36,414 nt of DNA, taken from contig JAEUUU010000042.1 of assembly GCA_016787345.1 (NCBI GenBank), positions 1 to 36,414 of the forward strand, read 5' to 3'. Positions 8,801 to 14,974 of the stretch are shown in pieces. Position 1 is the stretch's first letter. The number at the start of each line of letters is the position of its first letter. This DNA comes from Saprospiraceae bacterium. Lineage in GTDB: Bacteria > Bacteroidota > Bacteroidia > Chitinophagales > Saprospiraceae. A program made the position numbers and the translations under genes. The notes below the pieces were generated by a model. The model did not search any database. It saw only the letters and a list, made by a program, of their open reading frames with translations, and had not been told where the DNA came from.

Positions 8801-10132
8801 ACGACCTACTCCGTCACCGTCACCGACGCCAACAACTGCTCGGGTTCTGATTCGCACACCGTCACGGTGAATACCTGTGCCAATTCGATCAGCGGTAAAG
8901 CGAGCTGGGAAGCAGATGATGTGACCGGCATCAATGAAGTCGTAGTGACGCTCTCCGGCGACGATACGGGTACATATACCACCGGACCGGCCGGCACGTA
9001 TGAACTGAACCCGACGATGGGCAACAACTTTACCGTTACGCCCAAAAAGAATAAACCCATGCCCGGAGCGATCAATGGCGTATCCACAGCGGATGCTTCC
9101 CGTATTCAACAGCATATTACGGGCGCCTTCCCCTTCAATGACCCGTACAAAATGATCGCGGCCGACGTCAACAAGAGCAATACGATCACCAGTTTCGATG
9201 CCAGCCAGGTTATCCAGGCCGTGCTGGGCAACCCGGTGTCGCAAGCGCTTTTTGTCAATAATACCTGGCGTTTTGTACCCTCGGCCTATGTTTTCCCCAA
9301 TCCATCCAGTCCCTGGGGATTCCCGGAAACTATTTCCGTTACCGGCAGCGGCAGCAATAAAGATTTTATCGGCTGCAAAATTGGCGACGTCAACAACACC
9401 GCCAACCCGCTCAATTTTGCCTCCAACCCGCCCGAATTGATCGTGCTGACGGACGAGCGGTCGTGGACACAGGGCGAAGAACTGACGGCCACTTTCCGGT
9501 CTTCCGGGTTCAACAGCCTGCTCGGTTGCCAGTTTGCGCTGACATTCGACCCGACTGAACTCGAACTGGTGGACATTGAAATGATCGAAGGCAGCCCGTT
9601 CCAGTCTGGCAACTTCGGCACTTTCAATCTGGCAGCAGGAGAAATACGCGTCGCTTTGCCATTGGTGCAAACATTGACCCTGCCGGAGGATGCGCCGATG
9701 TTCCGCCTGCGCTTTAAAGCCTTGCAAGACCGCAACACTCCGGGCGGTTATTTGCAACTCGACAACACCGTGCTGGCGGGCGAGGCTTATGCCGGCGATT
9801 ATGCTACCGGCCCTGTCAGCCTTGTTTTTGAAAACGCAACTACCTCGAATACGGAACCTGGTCCGGATCGACTGGAGTTGTTCCAAAACCGTCCGAATCC
9901 GTTCCAAAGCCTCGTCGCCATCGGATTCAGGTTGCCGGCCGCTTGCGAAGCGCGTTTGCGCATTATCGACTCCGACGGGCGGCTGGTCACAGAGTACAAA
10001 GCATTGTACAACCAGGGTTACAACGAACAGGTATTCAATCTCGACGCTTACCCGGGTCAGGGTGTGATGTTTTACGAGTTAAACACGCCCTTTGGCACCC
10101 TCACGAAAAAGATGATCCTCATGAGAAACTGA
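2813..10132 (+). CDS. Giant T9SS-secreted multidomain protein (2439 residues)
   Basis: The signal peptide (M-K-K-I-I-T-L-F to A-L-A-Q) is about 21 residues. Residues about 25-675 form a sortilin/VPS10-like beta-propeller with eight Asp-box motifs of the type S-T-D-G-G-x-x-W. Residues about 676-762 are a PKD domain (W-E-W-S-F-P-G-G-T-P and Y-S-V-T-L-T-I). Residues about 765-1262 look like a right-handed parallel beta-helix rich in Asn, Gly and Ser. About 1273-1355 is one Ig-like domain, followed by nine 74-residue repeats at 1356-2021. Then come a carrier-like beta domain, dockerin-like calcium loops (about 2085-2130, e.g. D-V-N-K-S-N-T-I-T-S-F-D), a K-I-G-D-V-N-N segment (about 2187), a cohesin-like beta domain (about 2205-2330) and a T9SS sorting domain (about 2354-2439). 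It is probably a surface adhesin or a surface-bound scaffold or hydrolase; no catalytic site is evident. Confidence 0.93.
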   Translation: MKKIITLFAFLILLTSSALAQLANWSNIGATDFPLDVSGQINGFCRIVQMKFHHSDPNKFYAVTAEGGLFITTDAGENWTVAPGTEAITSSCASVCIDRTNDQVIYLGTGDPNYYSNGAGVYKSTDGGATFVATTLTNCLVDEILQHPTDAATFVAVTNKGIYKTTNNGSTWTAVTATNIPFTDMRQNAAANSLILYACTNETTPRLYRSTDFGSNWTQITSGIVAPTINIQSGSRIAVTPADPNIVYFSQVGGGGMLFKSTDGGLNFTLIKDQGSPYLTFYDDNSGSSGQGNYNNTLCVDRLDPNKVWIQSQNTWFSSNGGSSWTMLSKWSVIIHTDHHHLLQSPYDPSKLYSCNDGGVWLSTNGGATWTPKSNGLYAYEVASNAGKSSHTDPYIVSIGTQDNGRLYRTADQWYTTLGGDDYDKREFDYLPNGGYVYFLDDNVRTKAPNNGTGTYGLPTTTAEAMGFNRTNTELAFMGNQNIYRTTNLSATTPSWTQIFTLGKTIMAIHSCIANPDRLYVITNDQNIYVSNNATSASPTFSNYSLPTASGTRASIAAVCTNADIVYIAINNKVYRSSNGGVNWTDISAGLPNVNHRRILTEDYGGTEELVFIATNNAVYYRKASPGTWTNYSTNLPARRSPTDFSMFDDGTGRSRIRYTSYGRAVWETGFGNLRPPQANFTSDYTGNLCLSNGVVQFTDLSNGGPSAWEWSFPGGTPATSTDQNPTVTYSTPGTYSVTLTITTGSGPYTVTQSNYITVPTVVSGGTYNVGAGGDFTTLSAAAAYWNANCINGPVVFNLTDANYPSETFPITFNANNSLSSLTIKPTGTTSISGSSASALVIINGADRVTIDGSSGSTANTVCPRVTASRNLTLTNTNAGTTSAVVWIQSNGSDGATDNTVKNCVLIGNTNTTTLFGAGSGSNTIGTSSFGVGNDNNSFINNKIQKTQYGIYSGGASVVNKNLGTVINLNEVNSASPNNILRTGILVKFEDNILISGNSIGNTNTQDLTASHGIACGGEASGSYTSFSGSEVTGATITYNVIDNIVRAQSFGGALGIYISSVGSTTGSGPNVIGNNMISRINAPTAASGYYISGITIGGGRNSNTKVYYNSIYLSGTQSNNIQSFGVMVGGSENTAIVDFRDNIIVNTLSSTNRRYVAGLAHGSPYPRITSDYNNWYASGSNFAVVGGFGNSPAGDRNSLAAWQSETGKDANSKNVLPEFISTSNPHLNTSGANNLANLIGFGTPLSINSDIDCDTRYTNPDIGADENCINPDIPTLSATANPICPGNNTTISITSGNLYKATSWYWYTGTCGGTPAGTGTSITVSPTITTTYYVRGEGGCVTPGACASITIVVNNPTPAITGPTSVCNGGNVTLDAGSGYNTYAWSDGGGSGQTATFSNVTTNTTYSVTVTDAIGCVGTDTHSVTVNNNPTPAITGPTSVCNGGNVTLDAGSGYNTYTWSDGGGSGQMATFNNVTATTTYSVTVTDANNCLGSDSHTVTVNANPTPTITGPTSVCSGGNVTLDAGSGYNSYAWSDGGGSGQMATFNNVTATTTYSVTVTDANNCLGSDSHTVTVKANPTPTITGPASVCSGGNVTLDAGSGYNTYAWSDGGGSDQMATFNNVTATTTYSVTVTDANNCSGSDSHTVTVNANPTPTITGPTSVCSGGNVTLDAGSGYNSYAWSDGGGSGQMATFNNITATTTYSVTVTDANNCSGSDSHTVTVNANPTPTITGPTSVCSGGNVTLDAGSGYNTYAWSDGGGSGQMATFNNVTATTTYSVTVTDANNCSGSDSHTVTVNANPTPTITGPTSVCSGGNVTLDAGSGYNSYAWSDGGGSGQMATFNNVTATTTYSVTVTDANNCSGSDSHTVTVNANPTPAITGPTSVCSGGNVTLDAGSGYNSYAWSDGGGSGQMATFNNITATTTYSVTVTDANNCSGSDSHTVTVNANPTPAITGPASVCSGGNVTLDAGSGYNTYAWSDGGGSGQMATFNNVTATTTYSVTVTDANNCSGSDSHTVTVNTCANSISGKASWEADDVTGINEVVVTLSGDDTGTYTTGPAGTYELNPTMGNNFTVTPKKNKPMPGAINGVSTADASRIQQHITGAFPFNDPYKMIAADVNKSNTITSFDASQVIQAVLGNPVSQALFVNNTWRFVPSAYVFPNPSSPWGFPETISVTGSGSNKDFIGCKIGDVNNTANPLNFASNPPELIVLTDERSWTQGEELTATFRSSGFNSLLGCQFALTFDPTELELVDIEMIEGSPFQSGNFGTFNLAAGEIRVALPLVQTLTLPEDAPMFRLRFKALQDRNTPGGYLQLDNTVLAGEAYAGDYATGPVSLVFENATTSNTEPGPDRLELFQNRPNPFQSLVAIGFRLPAACEARLRIIDSDGRLVTEYKALYNQGYNEQVFNLDAYPGQGVMFYELNTPFGTLTKKMILMRN
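6878..8875 (+). repeat. Nine tandem 222-bp repeats (74-residue Ig-like units)
   Basis: Exact-length units start at 6878, 7100, 7322, 7544, 7766, 7988, 8210, 8432 and 8654. Each encodes N-P-T-P-[AT]-I-T-G-P-[TA]-S-V-C...Y-S-V-T-V-T-D-A-N-N-C...S-H-[TS]-V-T-V, with two Cys per unit. Units 2-9 differ at only a few positions (NTY/NSY, PTS/PAS, NNV/NNI, LGSD/SGSD), and these variants are shuffled among units. Unit 1 is the most divergent and may be the ancestral end. The pattern fits recent expansion by unequal recombination, so copy number probably varies between strains. Short-read assembly of this stretch may be collapsed. Confidence 0.97.
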
Positions 10133-10161
10133 TTTATCAGTTTGATTTTTAATGGAAAAAC

Positions 10162-10192
10162 AAAGGCCCCCGTAGCAAGTACAGGGGCCTTT
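10162..10192. terminator. Bidirectional rho-independent terminator
   Basis: The 9-bp stem AAAGGCCCC (10162-10170) pairs with GGGGCCTTT (10184-10192) around a 13-nt loop. A-rich sequence (10156-10160) precedes it and a T-rich stretch follows, so it can serve both the plus-strand giant gene (stop 10132) and the convergent hsp20 unit (stop 10246). Confidence 0.85.
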
Positions 10193-10245
10193 TCATTTCA
10201 ATCAATGTAAATTCCAACTTAAAAAACCGGCTCTTCCGCTCAATT

Positions 10246-10665
10246 TCAAGCCACAATAATCTCCTGTGCCGGGCCTGAAAATTCGGGGCGTTTGGGCAGT
10301 GTTACCTGAAGGATGCCCTCGGCATAGCGGGCGCGGATCATATCGGCTTCGATTTTGCTGTTGAGTTGAAACCTGCGTTCGAAGGGCGCAATGCGGTACT
10401 CGCTGCGCAGGCGCTGCTGGCTGTTACCAGGTTCGTTGCGGTCGCAGGAGATCACGAGTACGTCGTCGGCGATGCGCAGTTGAAAATCTTCTTTTTGACG
10501 GCCGGGAGCGACCAGGAATATTTCAAAACTGTCGTCGGTTTCTTCTACGTTGGCGGGCGGCGCCGATTGGCGGCCCGGGTGCTGGCTGGCTTGTGGGCCC
10601 CAGCCATGGCGATGGGCATGGGCGGCGCGTCTGGCGTCGGCCCAGTGGGCATTGTGATTGCACAT
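10246..10665 (-). CDS. Hsp20 / alpha-crystallin family small heat-shock protein
   Basis: The start is placed at the ATG at 10665 (M-C-N-H-N-A-H-W); the longer open frame upstream runs through a heptad repeat and looks noncoding. The product is 139 residues, normal for the family. After a His/Ala-rich N-terminal arm (to about residue 40), the alpha-crystallin domain begins at E-T-D-D-S-F-E-I-F-L-V-A-P-G. It contains the L-R-I-A-D-D-V-L-V-I-S strands and ends with the hallmark A-E-G-I-L-Q-V-T-L-P-K. The C-terminal tail has an I-I-V anchor. Such proteins are ATP-independent holdases that bind unfolding proteins. It is the last gene of a four-gene minus-strand cassette led by an ECF sigma factor, which suggests stress-induced expression. 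Confidence 0.92.
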   Translation of the reverse strand: MCNHNAHWADARRAAHAHRHGWGPQASQHPGRQSAPPANVEETDDSFEIFLVAPGRQKEDFQLRIADDVLVISCDRNEPGNSQQRLRSEYRIAPFERRFQLNSKIEADMIRARYAEGILQVTLPKRPEFSGPAQEIIVA

Positions 10666-10672
10666 ATTTAGA

Positions 10673-10707
10673 GAATGGTAAATGGTAAATGATGAATGAT
10701 GAATGGT
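10673..10707. repeat. Heptad tandem repeat (5 units) in an intra-operon spacer
   Basis: Five 7-bp words in a row on the plus strand: GAATGGT, AAATGGT, AAATGAT, GAATGAT, GAATGGT. They fill nearly the whole spacer between the small membrane protein gene (stop at 10707-10709) and the hsp20 start at 10665. On the mRNA this is a C/A/U-rich, unstructured leader just before the ATG. Slippage would change the leader length in 7-nt steps. Confidence 0.85.
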
Positions 10708-11000
10708 TAGATCACCTCGATGGAACGGGCGCCGGCAAGGGGTTCGGCCGAGCGGCGCGGCATGCGCGGGTCGAGCGGGTCGGCGGCAGGGTAGTCGCCG
10801 GCAGGAATTCCCATCTGGTAGGGATGGTATGCGCGGCGCCATTCGGGGTGGCCGTATCGGCGGTTGCGGAGCATCCGGGATGCGGCAAACAAGAGCCCGG
10901 CGATCAGCAGGCCGGCGGCGGCAAAAAACAGGAGTTTCAGGAACACGATCGCCACAGCGGCGGCGAACAACAAACCGAAAACGAATTTCAACGGTCTCAT
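10707..11000 (-). CDS. Small membrane protein, hypothetical
   Basis: The start is set at the ATG at 11000 (M-R-P-L-K-F), which is followed directly by hydrophobic sequence. The 97-residue product has one long or two short membrane segments at residues about 5-41 (F-V-F-G-L-L-F-A-A-A-V-A-I-V-F-L, then F-F-A-A-A-G-L-L-I-A-G-L-L-F). A basic R-M-L-R-N-R-R-Y stretch follows, then a Pro/Arg-rich soluble tail. No family was recognised. It lies between the Spy-like membrane gene and hsp20 in the sigma-factor cassette, so it may be part of a membrane stress response. The 120-bp gap upstream is AT-rich and might hold an internal promoter, but no clear consensus was seen. Confidence 0.7.
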   Translation of the reverse strand: MRPLKFVFGLLFAAAVAIVFLKLLFFAAAGLLIAGLLFAASRMLRNRRYGHPEWRRAYHPYQMGIPAGDYPAADPLDPRMPRRSAEPLAGARSIEVI

Positions 11001-11120
11001 AATTTCAAGAATTGATGCTAAGCAAATTTTGGATAGTGAATGGAGCGGCTTTTTTTCAACCGCATATATATCCAAAGACGAAACACCGCATCGATTACTT
11101 TAAGCAGGGCCGTATTTTTT

Positions 11121-11474
11121 TTATTTTTCTCCGGCATCTCTTCTGCGGCAACGGTCGCGCCAGGCAGTTTTGAATTGTTCGCGTTCTTCATCGCTCATGT
11201 GCCGCCATTTTGCGCGCAAATGCTGCGAGGGGCCGCCCCGGTAATGCCGTCGGCCACGCCAGCCGCCAAACAGAATACGCGACAAGGCGAGCAAACCCAG
11301 GGCTTGCCAGTAACCCAGATGGCCTGCGCCGGCAGCCTGCGGAAGAATGGCGTTCCAGAGCCATTGCACCACCAGGCCCATGGCCAAAAATCCGCCGACG
11401 GCCAGCAAGGCATACAGCAGATAGATCGGGCGCCAGCGGCGACGGAAACCGGATGATGGAGATTCATTGAACAT
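11121..11474 (-). CDS. Small membrane protein with a Spy/CpxP-like C-terminal tail
   Basis: The ATG at 11474 is chosen; it lies 13 bp after the sigma-factor stop, so the two genes are coupled. The product has 117 residues. A basic N-terminus (G-F-R-R-R-W-R-P) is followed by a hydrophobic segment (I-Y-L-L-Y-A-L-L-A-V-G-G-F-L-A-M-G-L), a second (Y-W-Q-A-L-G-L-L-A-L-S-R-I-L-F-G-G-W) and a His/Arg/Gly-rich stretch. The tail W-R-H-M-S-D-E-E-R-E-Q-F-K-T-A-W resembles the helical motif of periplasmic heavy-metal sensor or CpxP/Spy-type proteins. Its position after an ECF sigma gene is where an anti-sigma factor or sensor often sits; that role is inference. No zinc-finger anti-sigma motif is seen. 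Confidence 0.75.
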   Translation of the reverse strand: MFNESPSSGFRRRWRPIYLLYALLAVGGFLAMGLVVQWLWNAILPQAAGAGHLGYWQALGLLALSRILFGGWRGRRHYRGGPSQHLRAKWRHMSDEEREQFKTAWRDRCRRRDAGEK

Positions 11475-11487
11475 GGTCAGTGTGATT

Positions 11488-12039
11488 TCAGGATAAAAAT
11501 TCGCGGTAAAATTCGCCCAGCCGTTCGCGCAGGTGCTGCACGGCGTAGCGTTTACGGGAAATAAGGGTTTTGATATTCTCGCCGGTGCGGTCGGCAATCG
11601 ACTGAAAGGTTTCGTCTTCCAGTTCGTTCCAGACGAACACGTTGCGTTGCGCTTCGGGCAATTCGTCGAGCGCCGCCATCAGTTCCTCCCAGAACAATTC
11701 GCGGAGGTATTCGGTCTCCGGCGTTTGGTTGTCGGCGAGCAGAATATTGCGAAAATCCAGGGCGCCGTCTTCATCTTCGTACACCAGGGCGTCGAGCGAG
11801 TCGGGGGTGGTGCGGCGGTAGCGGTCGGTCAGTTTGTTGCGGGCCACGCGAAACAACCAGGCGCCTACCTGTTCGATTGGTTCGACCCGGAGCACGCGGC
11901 TGAATTGGTACCACACCTCCTGCAACAGGTCTTCGGCATCCGCATCGTTGTCCACCCTGCCCCGGATAAACCGGAACAGGCGCTTGCCGTACTCGCGCAC
12001 GGCGCCAGAGATTGTTTGTTCGGCCATGAGGACAGACAT
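11488..12039 (-). CDS. ECF-family RNA polymerase sigma factor
   Basis: The 183-residue length is normal for the family. Region 2 is clear (about residues 14-50: L-F-R-F-I-R-G-R-V-D-N-D-A-D-A-E-D-L-L-Q and W-Y-Q-F), including the D-A-E-D-L-L-Q-E-V core-binding motif. Residues about 63-75 (W-L-F-R-V-A-R-N-K-L-T-D-R-Y-R-R) recognise the -10 region. Region 4 (about 125-175) starts at L-P-E-A-Q-R-N-V-F-V-W and contains the helix-turn-helix that reads the -35 element. A second ATG at 12027 could be the true start. It heads a minus-strand cassette with two small membrane proteins and Hsp20, and probably autoregulates it. No classical anti-sigma gene is adjacent. Confidence 0.93.
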   Translation of the reverse strand: MSVLMAEQTISGAVREYGKRLFRFIRGRVDNDADAEDLLQEVWYQFSRVLRVEPIEQVGAWLFRVARNKLTDRYRRTTPDSLDALVYEDEDGALDFRNILLADNQTPETEYLRELFWEELMAALDELPEAQRNVFVWNELEDETFQSIADRTGENIKTLISRKRYAVQHLRERLGEFYREFLS

Positions 12040-12194
12040 GGGTTCTTTTTGCCTGGAGCAGACGAACCACGAACGCTTTTACTTTAAAACCCCGAAATTA
12101 AATTTCATTAAAATTGTAAGGTAATTATCATCAAAGTACTGGAAAAAATAAGACAGGCGCTTACATTTGTCAGGAGAATGAAATGAAAGCATTG

Positions 12195-12237
12195 GAGTCT
12201 TCCCCGGCATTATAGCCCGCGGGAAGGCTTCGTTTTT
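12195..12237 (+). terminator. Terminator-like hairpin in a divergent intergenic region
   Basis: A stem of about nine pairs with two G-U pairs (12196-12204 with 12221-12229) is followed by TTTTT at 12233-12237. It lies between two divergent genes (sigma factor on minus, deoC on plus), so no annotated plus-strand gene ends here. It could end a short unannotated RNA starting after 12040, or be fortuitous. The rest of the 291-bp gap (12040-12330) is AT-rich, with no ORF I would support. Confidence 0.5.
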
Positions 12238-12292
12238 CAGGGATATAGGCTTGTTTGGGTATTAAATATCGACAATCTTCGCCGCGTCATAC

Positions 12293-12300
12293 TACCTTTG
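12293..12300 (+). promoter_or_regulatory. Putative -7 promoter element for deoC
   Basis: TACCTTTG matches TAnnTTTG and lies 30 bp before the chosen deoC ATG at 12331. A clear TTG at the -33 distance is lacking. Confidence 0.5.
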
Positions 12301-12330
12301 TGTTGCCTCCCCCGACCAATTATTCCACGT

Positions 12331-12990
12331 ATGTCAGTGATTGCTTCCTACCTCGAACATACCATTCTGAAACCCGACTGCACCCTGAACGAGGTCCGGC
12401 GGGTATGCGAAGAGGCTTTGCAGCACGGCTTTGCGGCCGTTTGTATTCCTCCATTTTTCGTGCGCGATGCGCGGCGTTTTTTGGGAGAAGAAAAAGCGCC
12501 CCGGCTGGCCACCGTTGTCGGCTTCCCGCTGGGTTACAACGCCATTGCTGCCAAAAGTGAAGAAATCCGCCGGGCAACCGAAGATGGCGCCGACGATATC
12601 GATGCCGTGATCAATATCGCTGCGCTCAAAAGCGGCAACTGGAACCACGTGCGCCACGATATCGACGGCCTTTCCCGCGCCACGCACATGCGCGGCCGAA
12701 CCCTGAAACTAATCCTCGAATGCGGCCTGCTCACGGCCGACGAGATCAGGCAGGTCGCCCAAATCGCCCGGGAGTTCAATGTCGCCTTCCTCAAAACCGG
12801 CACCGGATTTAACGGTTTTCCGGCCACCGTCGACATGGTGCGGCAACTCCGCCAACTCACCTCGGCCGATATGCGCATCAAAGCCGCCGGAGGCATCCGT
12901 ACCCGCGCACTGGCTGAAGCGCTGATCGCCGCCGGCGCCGACCGAATCGGCACCTCGGCCTCGCTGACCATTATCGCGGAGCCCGGTTGA
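12331..12990 (+). CDS. deoC: Deoxyribose-phosphate aldolase
   Basis: DeoC reversibly cleaves 2-deoxyribose 5-phosphate to glyceraldehyde 3-phosphate and acetaldehyde in deoxynucleoside catabolism. The start at 12331 (M-S-V-I-A-S-Y-L-E-H-T) gives 219 residues, a normal bacterial length; the 11 upstream in-frame codons overlap the promoter-like box. Family motifs are intact: L-E-H-T-I-L-K-P near the N-terminus, V-G-F-P-L-G-Y at about 63-69, D-A-V-I-N at 91-95, the Schiff-base lysine K155 in K-T-G-T-G-F, and K184 in I-K-A-A-G-G-I-R. The end A-D-R-I-G-T-S is the phosphate-binding loop. The protein is cytosolic. It may be cotranscribed with the SPOR gene 75 bp downstream. Confidence 0.95.
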   Translation: MSVIASYLEHTILKPDCTLNEVRRVCEEALQHGFAAVCIPPFFVRDARRFLGEEKAPRLATVVGFPLGYNAIAAKSEEIRRATEDGADDIDAVINIAALKSGNWNHVRHDIDGLSRATHMRGRTLKLILECGLLTADEIRQVAQIAREFNVAFLKTGTGFNGFPATVDMVRQLRQLTSADMRIKAAGGIRTRALAEALIAAGADRIGTSASLTIIAEPG

Positions 12991-13025
12991 GGTGTGTAAC
13001 GCAACGCGCACTGCCAAACCGGCCC

Positions 13026-13045
13026 CATAAACCCTCATCAACCCC
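13026..13045 (+). repeat. Solo arm of the ATAAACCCTCATCAACC repeat family
   Basis: This stretch matches the inverted arms of the two large intergenic elements at 26445-26613 and 28250-28423 almost exactly (compare 28404-28423). It lies 20 bp before the SPOR gene start, and the CATCAACC strand is the coding strand, the same orientation as before the DUF1501 and DUF1800 genes. Confidence 0.7.
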
Positions 13046-13065
13046 CATCCTTCCGGACATCAACT

Positions 13066-13473
13066 ATGAGACTACGTCTGACACTCGTTTTTCTGGGCTT
13101 TGTTTTGGCTGCCGCTCCGGGTTTTGCTCAGGAGGTTCAGCTCAATGAAGACCCCGAAGCCGCCCAATTGTTCCAGGCCTGGGTGCGCGCCAACCGTGCT
13201 AACCCGGCCGTGTCGGGCTGGCGGGTACAATTGATGTCGACCACCGACCGGTCGAACATCGAAGAAGCCAAATCCAGGTTTCGGCTCCTGTACCCCGATG
13301 TGCCGGCCGATTGGGTGCACGAACGCCCGTATTACAAGCTCCGGGTGGGCGCTTTCCGCAGCCGCGCGGAAGCCCTGGCATTTATCGCCGAACAACTGAA
13401 AGACAGCTATCCCGGCGCTTATCCCGCCCAAGACGAACGCATTCATCCGCGCGATTTTTTAACCCAACAATGA
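13066..13473 (+). CDS. Secreted SPOR-domain protein
   Basis: The 135-residue protein has a signal peptide (M-R-L-R-L-T-L-V-F-L to G-F-A-Q). The C-terminal part (about residues 48-120) reads as a SPOR peptidoglycan-binding domain: G-W-R-V-Q-L-M-S-T-T-D-R at the first strand, E-A-K-S-R-F-R in the helix, Y-Y-K-L-R-V-G-A-F at the central strand, then R-A-E-A-L-A-F-I. SPOR domains bind denuded glycan strands at division sites. The gene lies 28 bp before rodA, which makes a cell-wall role plausible. Confidence 0.88.
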   Translation: MRLRLTLVFLGFVLAAAPGFAQEVQLNEDPEAAQLFQAWVRANRANPAVSGWRVQLMSTTDRSNIEEAKSRFRLLYPDVPADWVHERPYYKLRVGAFRSRAEALAFIAEQLKDSYPGAYPAQDERIHPRDFLTQQ

Positions 13474-13481
13474 TCCGATTC

Positions 13482-13495
13482 AGGGCAATTGCCCT
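13482..13495. repeat. 14-bp perfect palindrome just before rodA
   Basis: AGGGCAATTGCCCT is a perfect palindrome in the 28-bp gap between the SPOR gene stop and the rodA ATG at 13502. On RNA it would form at most a short hairpin beside the start codon. It may be an operator or chance. Confidence 0.5.
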
Positions 13496-13501
13496 TTGCA
13501 C

Positions 13502-14971
13502 ATGAGCGCTTCCAATCCGACACCGGTTTCTTTCAGTCAGGTAGATCGCCAGACGATGTGGCTGTATATCGTGCTCGTTGCCACGGGCTGGCTGATGATT
13601 TTTGCGGTCAACTATGATACCGTCAGGGATGTCGGTGTGTTCAACCTGGGGCACAGTCCGGGCAAGCAGATGTTTTTTATTCTGAGCTGCCTGGGGCTGC
13701 TGTTTTTTATCTTCATGATCGACTGGGCGTTTTGGCGCACTTTCGCCTTGGTCATTTACGTCGTTTCCCTGGTTATCCTGATCGGGCCGATTTTTGTAGG
13801 GCGGGAGATCAATGGCGCCAATGCCTGGTACCAGATCGGCGGTTTTACCTTTCAGCCGTCGGAGATCGCCAAATTCAGCACCTGCCTGGCGATGGCGGGC
13901 TACCTGAGCTCCACCGGCGTCAATCTGCGCGAATGGCGCAGCCGATTGATCGCTTTTGCTATTTTTCTGGTACCCGTACTGATCATTCTGCTGCAAAAAG
14001 ACACAGGCTCCGCCCTGGTTTTTTTCTCCTTCGTCATGGTACTGTACCGGGAAGGATTGCCTGGGCGCTGGTACGCCGTCGGTCTGACGACGATTGCGCT
14101 GGTATTGCTGGGGCTCTTGTATCAACCTTACAGCATTATTGCTTTCCTGATTCTGGTCGCCTGCGCCTGGCTGATCGAGCGTTTTAAAGACGCCCGTTTC
14201 TGGTGGTGGGGACTGTTGGCCCTCGCCGTACTGTGTAACTGGTGGTACGACGCGGCATCGTGGGCGCTGGGGCAAATTGGCATGTCGGCGCAGGATTTTC
14301 CCAATTTGAAATGGGGCGTCGTCGTTCCGCCTTTGCTCCTGCTCGTTCCGACCTTTATACTCAATTACTGGCGTAAAAACAGCCTGATTCAGCAACGCCT
14401 GCAACTGGGGATGATCGTGCTGGCGCTTTCGGCCGGACTGGTATATTCCGCCAACTTTGCCTACAACCTGCTGGCGCCGCACCAACAACAACGTATAACC
14501 ATCTGGCTGAAACCCTCGCAGGTGACCGATACACGCGGCTCCGCGTACAACCTGTTGCACTCCAAAATGGCCATCGGCTCCGGCGGCTTTTTGGGCAAGG
14601 GATTCCTCGACGGCAATATGACCCGAGGCAAATACGTGCCCGAACAAAGCACCGACTTCATCTTTTGCACCATTGGGGAAGAACAGGGCTTCATCGGCGT
14701 TTTCGGCCTGATCTTTTTGTTTACCTGGCTGCTGTGGCGCATCACCGTGATCGCGGAGCGGCAGCGGTCCCATTTTTCCCGAATCTATGCTTACGGCGTA
14801 GCGGGTATTTTATTAGCGCACTTTCTGATCAATGTAGGCATGACGATGGGCTTGTTTCCCATCATCGGTATTCCGCTGCCTTTTGTTAGCGCCGGGGGCT
14901 CGTCCCTCATCGGCTTTACGCTGATGATCGGCGTGTTGTTGAAACTGGATAGTCAGCGAAACCTGGCCTGA
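13502..14971 (+). CDS. rodA: SEDS-family peptidoglycan glycosyltransferase RodA
   Basis: RodA polymerises lipid II into glycan strands in cell elongation. The ATG at 13502 is preferred over an in-frame TTG two codons upstream. The 489-residue product is a polytopic membrane protein with ten or more hydrophobic segments, longer than the roughly 370-residue E. coli protein because of an extra hydrophobic, Trp-rich central part (W-W-W-G-L-L-A-L-A-V). SEDS signatures are present: F-Q-P-S-E-I-A-K-F; D-T-G-S-A-L-V-F; the long extracytoplasmic loop with G-S-G-G-F-L-G-K-G and P-E-Q-S-T-D-F-I-F, holding the catalytic Asp; and G-I-P-L-P-F-V-S-A-G-G-S-S near the C-terminus. No class B PBP gene adjoins it. 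The SPOR gene precedes it and tgt follows after 3 bp. Confidence 0.93.
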   Translation: MSASNPTPVSFSQVDRQTMWLYIVLVATGWLMIFAVNYDTVRDVGVFNLGHSPGKQMFFILSCLGLLFFIFMIDWAFWRTFALVIYVVSLVILIGPIFVGREINGANAWYQIGGFTFQPSEIAKFSTCLAMAGYLSSTGVNLREWRSRLIAFAIFLVPVLIILLQKDTGSALVFFSFVMVLYREGLPGRWYAVGLTTIALVLLGLLYQPYSIIAFLILVACAWLIERFKDARFWWWGLLALAVLCNWWYDAASWALGQIGMSAQDFPNLKWGVVVPPLLLLVPTFILNYWRKNSLIQQRLQLGMIVLALSAGLVYSANFAYNLLAPHQQQRITIWLKPSQVTDTRGSAYNLLHSKMAIGSGGFLGKGFLDGNMTRGKYVPEQSTDFIFCTIGEEQGFIGVFGLIFLFTWLLWRITVIAERQRSHFSRIYAYGVAGILLAHFLINVGMTMGLFPIIGIPLPFVSAGGSSLIGFTLMIGVLLKLDSQRNLA

Positions 14972-14974
14972 GAC

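Noticed and set aside
6878-8875. CRISPR or satellite-like noncoding repeats
   Set aside because: The 222-bp unit is a multiple of three and keeps one open frame with conserved protein motifs across all nine copies.
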